Assembly: GCA_019746155.1 (NCBI GenBank)
Contig: JAIESJ010000132.1
Coordinates: 1-17,655 of the forward strand
Direction of reading: 5' to 3'
Length of the DNA: 17,655 nucleotides
Source: Burkholderiales bacterium
Lineage (GTDB): Bacteria; Pseudomonadota; Gammaproteobacteria; Burkholderiales; SG8-41
Part shown: positions 14,786 through 17,655 of the stretch, piece after piece
Layout: every line of letters starts with the position of its first letter
Position numbering within the stretch: position 1 is the first letter of the stretch
Made by a program: the position numbers and the translations under genes
The notes under the pieces: model-generated
Databases searched by the model: none
Told to the model about the DNA's origin: nothing
What the model saw: only the letters and a program-made list of their open reading frames with translations

Positions 14786-15256
14786 ATGCCACGTCGCAGA
14801 GAAGTGCCGAAACGTGAAGTGCTGCCTGATCCGAAGTACGCCAGTCAGGACGTCGCCAAATTCATCAATGTCCTGATGACGCGGGGCAAGAAATCGGTCG
14901 CCGAGCGCATCATCTACGGCGCGCTGGAGCAGATCAAGAAAAAGAGCGGAAAGAATCCGCTCGAGGTGTTCAACCAGGCAGTGAATAACGTGAAGCCGAT
15001 GGTTGAGGTGAAAAGCCGCCGCGTCGGCGGCGCCAATTACCAGGTGCCGGTGGAAGTGCGCCCGGTGCGGCGCATGGCGCTCGCCATGCGCTGGCTGCGC
15101 GATGCGGCGCGTGGACGCGGCGAGAAGTCGATGGGTGCGCGACTCGCAAGCGAAATTGCCGAAGCAGCCGAGGGCCGTGGCGGCGCAATGAAAAAGCGCG
15201 AAGAAGTACATCGCATGGCGGAAGCGAACAAGGCTTTCTCTCATTACCGCTTCTAG
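14786..15256 (+). CDS. rpsG: 30S ribosomal protein S7
   Basis: S7 nucleates assembly of the 30S head and contacts E-site tRNA and mRNA. The product is 156 aa, starting MPRRREVPKREVLPDPKYASQDVAKFINVLM and ending EANKAFSHYRF, as in other betaproteobacteria. Conserved rRNA-binding segments include VEVKSRRVGGANYQVPVEV and MRWLRDAARGRGEKSM. The frame is open eight codons further up from a TTG, but that stretch is the repeat arm and the family start is the ATG at 14786. The ribosome-binding site is weak (GGGG 14777-14780). In E. coli, S7 represses str translation by binding the rpsL-rpsG spacer, here filled by array 6. Confidence 0.97.
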   Translation: MPRRREVPKREVLPDPKYASQDVAKFINVLMTRGKKSVAERIIYGALEQIKKKSGKNPLEVFNQAVNNVKPMVEVKSRRVGGANYQVPVEVRPVRRMALAMRWLRDAARGRGEKSMGARLASEIAEAAEGRGGAMKKREEVHRMAEANKAFSHYRF

Positions 15257-15283
15257 CGGCACTGAGCGGGTTCCGGATTATGG

Positions 15284-15355
15284 GTGTTGAGTTGAAAATT
15301 GCGCAAATCGAAGCCTCCGGTTCATAACTCAGCACTTGACACTCAACATTTAACA
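15284..15355 (+). repeat. Inverted 7-base repeat array 7 (rpsG-fusA)
   Basis: Right arm, five 7-mers: TTCATAA (15321), CTCAGCA (15328), CTTGACA (15335), CTCAACA (15342), TTTAACA (15349). The left arm is shorter: GTGTTGAGTTGAAAA (15284-15298), pairing well with TTCATAACTCAGCAC (15321-15335). Motif and orientation match array 6 of the preceding spacer. It ends 13 bases before the fusA start. Confidence 0.7.
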
Positions 15356-15368
15356 CTGGTTTTGAAAA

Positions 15369-17465
15369 GTGCCACGTAAAACTCCTATCGAGCGCTATCG
15401 CAACATCGGCATCATGGCCCACATCGATGCCGGCAAGACCACGACCACCGAGCGCATACTGTTTTACACCGGCGTATCGCACAAACTGGGCGAAGTGCAC
15501 GACGGCACCGCGATCATGGACTGGATGGAGCAGGAACAGGAGCGCGGCATCACGATTACGTCCGCGGCGACCACCTGCTTCTGGAAGGGGATGGACGGCA
15601 ACTATCCCGAACACCGTATCAACATCATCGATACGCCCGGTCACGTCGATTTCACCATCGAGGTTGAGCGCAGCCTGCGCGTGCTCGACGGCGCGTGCAC
15701 CGTATTGTGTGCCGTGGGCGGCGTGCAACCGCAAACCGAAACGGTGTGGCGCCAAGGCAACAAGTACCACGTGCCACGTCTGTTTTTCGTCAACAAGATG
15801 GACCGTTCGGGCGCCGACTTCATGCGCGTCTACGACCAGGTCAAGACCCGCCTCAAGGCCACCCCGGTGCCGATCCAGCTGCCGATTGGCGCGGAAGACA
15901 AGTTCGAGGGCGTGGTCGATCTTGTCAAGATGAAGGCGATTTACTGGGACGACTCCACCCAGGGCATGAAATACGAAGCGCGCGACATTCCGGCGGGCAT
16001 GCTCGACCTGTGCAGGGAGTGGCGCGAGAAGATGCTTGAATCCGCTGCCGAGGCGAGCGAAGACCTCATGAACAAGTATCTCGAAACCGGCGATCTGTCC
16101 GAGGAAGAGATCAAGAGGGGTCTGCGGAGCCGCACCATCAACAGCGAGATTTTCCCGATGCTGTGCGGCTCGGCGTTCAAGAACAAGGGCGTGCAGGCCA
16201 TGCTCGATGCGGTGATCGATTATATGCCGTCGCCGGTCGATATTCCGCCGGTCAAGGGCGAGAAGGAAAACGGCGAAATCGACGAGCGTCCGGCAAGTGA
16301 CGACGCGCCTTTCGCCGGTCTTGCTTTCAAGATCATGACCGACCCGTTCGTCGGGCAGTTGATTTTTTTCCGCGTCTACTCCGGCGTGGTGAATTCCGGA
16401 GATACCGTTTACAACCCGGTCAAGGGTCGCAAGGAGCGCATCGGCCGCATTCTGCAGATGCATGCCAACACACGCGAGGAAATCAAGGAAGTGCGCGCGG
16501 GCGACATCGCGGCGGCAGTCGGCCCGAAAGAGGCGACTACCGGCGACACGCTGTGCGATCCGACCAAGATCATCACGCTCGAACGCATGGAATTCCCGGA
16601 GCCGGTGATTCACGTTGCGGTCGAGCCCAAGACCAAGGCGGATCAGGAAAAGATGGGCATCGCGTTGAACCGTCTGGCGCAGGAAGACCCCTCGTTCCGC
16701 GTGCACACCGACGAGGAGTCCGGCCAGACCATCATTTCCGGCATGGGCGAGCTGCACCTGGAAATCATCGTCGACCGCATGAAACGCGAATTCGGCGTCG
16801 AGGCCAATGTCGGCGCGCCGCAGGTCGCTTATCGCGAGACCATCAAGAAGATCTGCGACAAGGTCGAAGGCAAATTCATCAAACAGTCGGGCGGCCGCGG
16901 CCAGTACGGCCACGTCTGGCTCAAGGTCGAACCGAACGAGCCGGGCAAAGGCTACGAGTTCATCGATGCCATCAAGGGCGGCTCGGTGCCACGCGAATAC
17001 ATCCCCGCGGTGCAGAAGGGCATTGCCGACACGATCCCGAACGGCGTGCTTGCGGGCTTCCCGGTGGTCGATGTCAAGGTCACGCTGTTCGACGGTTCGT
17101 ACCACGAAGTCGACTCCAACGAGAACGCGTTCAAGATGGCGGGTTCGATGGCGTTCAAGGAAGGCCTGCGCCGCGCCAACCCAGTGTTGCTCGAGCCGAT
17201 CATGGCGGTCGAGGTGGAAACGCCCGAAGAATTCATGGGCAACGTCGTCGGCGATCTCAGTTCGCGGCGCGGCACGATTCAGGGCATGGAGGACATGGCG
17301 GGCGGCGGCAAGGCGATCCGTGCCGAAGTCCCGCTCTCGGAGATGTTCGGCTATTCGACGACGCTCAGGTCGCTGTCGCAGGGTCGTGCGACCTACACCA
17401 TGGAATTCAAGCACTACGCTGAAGCGCCGAAGAACGTGGCGGAAGCGATCATCAACAAGAAATGA
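15369..17465 (+). CDS. fusA: Elongation factor G
   Basis: EF-G is the GTPase that drives tRNA-mRNA translocation and, with the recycling factor, splits ribosomes. The product is 698 aa, normal for the group. The G domain has AHIDAGKT (17-24), the switch segment QERGITITSAA, DTPGH near 88-92 and NKMD near 142-145; domains II-V follow, with HTDEESGQTIISGMGELHLEIIVDRMKREFGVEANVGAPQVAYRE, GGRGQYGHVW of domain IV, and the C-terminal FGYSTTLRSLSQGRATYTMEF. The start is GTG (15369), chosen because it gives the family start MPRKTPIERYRNIGIMAHIDAGKTT; the region before it lacks a good Shine-Dalgarno. The stop TGA is inside an AT-rich inverted repeat. Confidence 0.98.
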   Translation: MPRKTPIERYRNIGIMAHIDAGKTTTTERILFYTGVSHKLGEVHDGTAIMDWMEQEQERGITITSAATTCFWKGMDGNYPEHRINIIDTPGHVDFTIEVERSLRVLDGACTVLCAVGGVQPQTETVWRQGNKYHVPRLFFVNKMDRSGADFMRVYDQVKTRLKATPVPIQLPIGAEDKFEGVVDLVKMKAIYWDDSTQGMKYEARDIPAGMLDLCREWREKMLESAAEASEDLMNKYLETGDLSEEEIKRGLRSRTINSEIFPMLCGSAFKNKGVQAMLDAVIDYMPSPVDIPPVKGEKENGEIDERPASDDAPFAGLAFKIMTDPFVGQLIFFRVYSGVVNSGDTVYNPVKGRKERIGRILQMHANTREEIKEVRAGDIAAAVGPKEATTGDTLCDPTKIITLERMEFPEPVIHVAVEPKTKADQEKMGIALNRLAQEDPSFRVHTDEESGQTIISGMGELHLEIIVDRMKREFGVEANVGAPQVAYRETIKKICDKVEGKFIKQSGGRGQYGHVWLKVEPNEPGKGYEFIDAIKGGSVPREYIPAVQKGIADTIPNGVLAGFPVVDVKVTLFDGSYHEVDSNENAFKMAGSMAFKEGLRRANPVLLEPIMAVEVETPEEFMGNVVGDLSSRRGTIQGMEDMAGGGKAIRAEVPLSEMFGYSTTLRSLSQGRATYTMEFKHYAEAPKNVAEAIINKK

Positions 17466-17508
17466 AATTTTTCCATGAAAAATTTCATGAAGATTTTTCA
17501 TGTTTTTT
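17462..17508 (+). terminator. AT-rich hairpins after fusA
   Basis: An 11-bp perfect stem, ATGAAATTTTT (17462-17472) with AAAAATTTCAT (17478-17488), includes the fusA stop. An overlapping 10-bp perfect stem, CATGAAAAAT (17474-17483) with ATTTTTCATG (17493-17502), is followed by T6 (17503-17508). The two share the middle arm and cannot form together. The second resembles a weak intrinsic terminator; it may instead be a processing site between fusA and tufA. Confidence 0.5.
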
Positions 17509-17593
17509 GCGGATTCAAGGCACCTGGGGTTGATCGACCCTGACGGAATTCGAAGTAACGCAAGTTAAGACACAGACTACGGAGCAAAAAAAA
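17509..17593 (+). promoter_or_regulatory. tufA leader
   Basis: The spacer from the T-run to tufA. GGGTT-GATC-GACCC (about 17527-17540) is a small hairpin. No clear promoter is seen. From 17579 onward, including GGAG and the A-run before the start, the sequence is identical to the tufB leader and gene start (479 onward). Confidence 0.35.
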
Positions 17594-17655
17594 ATGGCGA
17601 AGGGCAAATTTGAGCGGACGAAGCCGCACGTGAACGTGGGGACGATAGGGCACGT
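17594..17655 (+). CDS. tufA: Elongation factor Tu, second copy, 5' end only
   Basis: The first 62 bases of a second EF-Tu gene, encoding [20 protein letters not shown] before the window ends. Identical to tufB over all bases present, including the Shine-Dalgarno GGAG. fusA-tufA is the standard end of the str operon. Paired tuf genes are kept alike by gene conversion in many proteobacteria. The rest of the gene is not in the window. Confidence 0.95.

Noticed and set aside
14970..17501. Antisense open frame of 843 codons opposite rpsG-fusA
   Set aside because: Same codon-bias shadow; it crosses two real genes and a repeat array and shows no family motif.

Overview
The window is a core translation/transcription locus of a betaproteobacterium: tRNA-Tyr, tRNA-Gly, tRNA-Thr, tufB, tRNA-Trp, secE, nusG, rplK, rplA, rplJ, rplL, rpoB, rpoC, rpsL, rpsG, fusA and the start of tufA, all on the + strand. 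Betaproteobacteria is inferred from the gene order (tRNA cluster-tufB-tRNA-Trp-secE, with the rpl-rpo cluster running straight into the str operon and a second tuf after fusA) and from the protein sequences and lengths (EF-Tu 396 aa, RpoB 1359 aa, S7 156 aa, EF-G 698 aa). Genus cannot be read from the sequence; an uncultured lineage assembled from a metagenome is plausible.

Layout. 1-349: three tRNA genes, the first cut by the window edge. 350-1684: leader and tufB. 1685-1947: tRNA-Trp between two repeat-filled spacers. 1948-2828: secE-nusG (translocon subunit and transcription elongation factor), overlapping by one base. 2993-4121: rplK-rplA. 4122-4538: a gene-free 417-base spacer holding two inverted repeat arrays and probably the L10 leader. 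4539-5504: rplJ-rplL (ribosomal stalk). 5505-5650: attenuator-like terminator. 5651-14030: rpoB and rpoC. 14031-14245: a terminator or attenuator and str leader. 14246-17465: rpsL, rpsG, fusA. 17594-17655: first 62 bases of tufA.

Together these genes make elongation factors, the ribosomal GTPase-associated centre (L11, L1, L10, L7/L12), decoding-centre proteins (S12, S7), the two large RNA polymerase subunits, NusG and SecE. In relatives such as E. coli they are co-regulated by r-protein feedback and attenuation.

Three things are not ordinary. (1) rpoC carries an in-frame amber codon (TAG, 13665-13667) exactly where the family has the Gln of its GEQVE motif, yet the remaining ~120 C-terminal codons are intact and highly conserved. 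(2) Seven spacer arrays, spread over six intergenic gaps, are built of degenerate 7-base tandem repeats in facing arms, so each can fold into a long imperfect hairpin; the 7-mer differs from locus to locus while the two arms of a locus resemble each other. (3) tufB has G-ending codon use (about half of its Gly codons are GGG) unlike its neighbours, and its first bases recur exactly at the window end, with a shared stretch of exactly 77 bases that looks like an assembly k-mer boundary.
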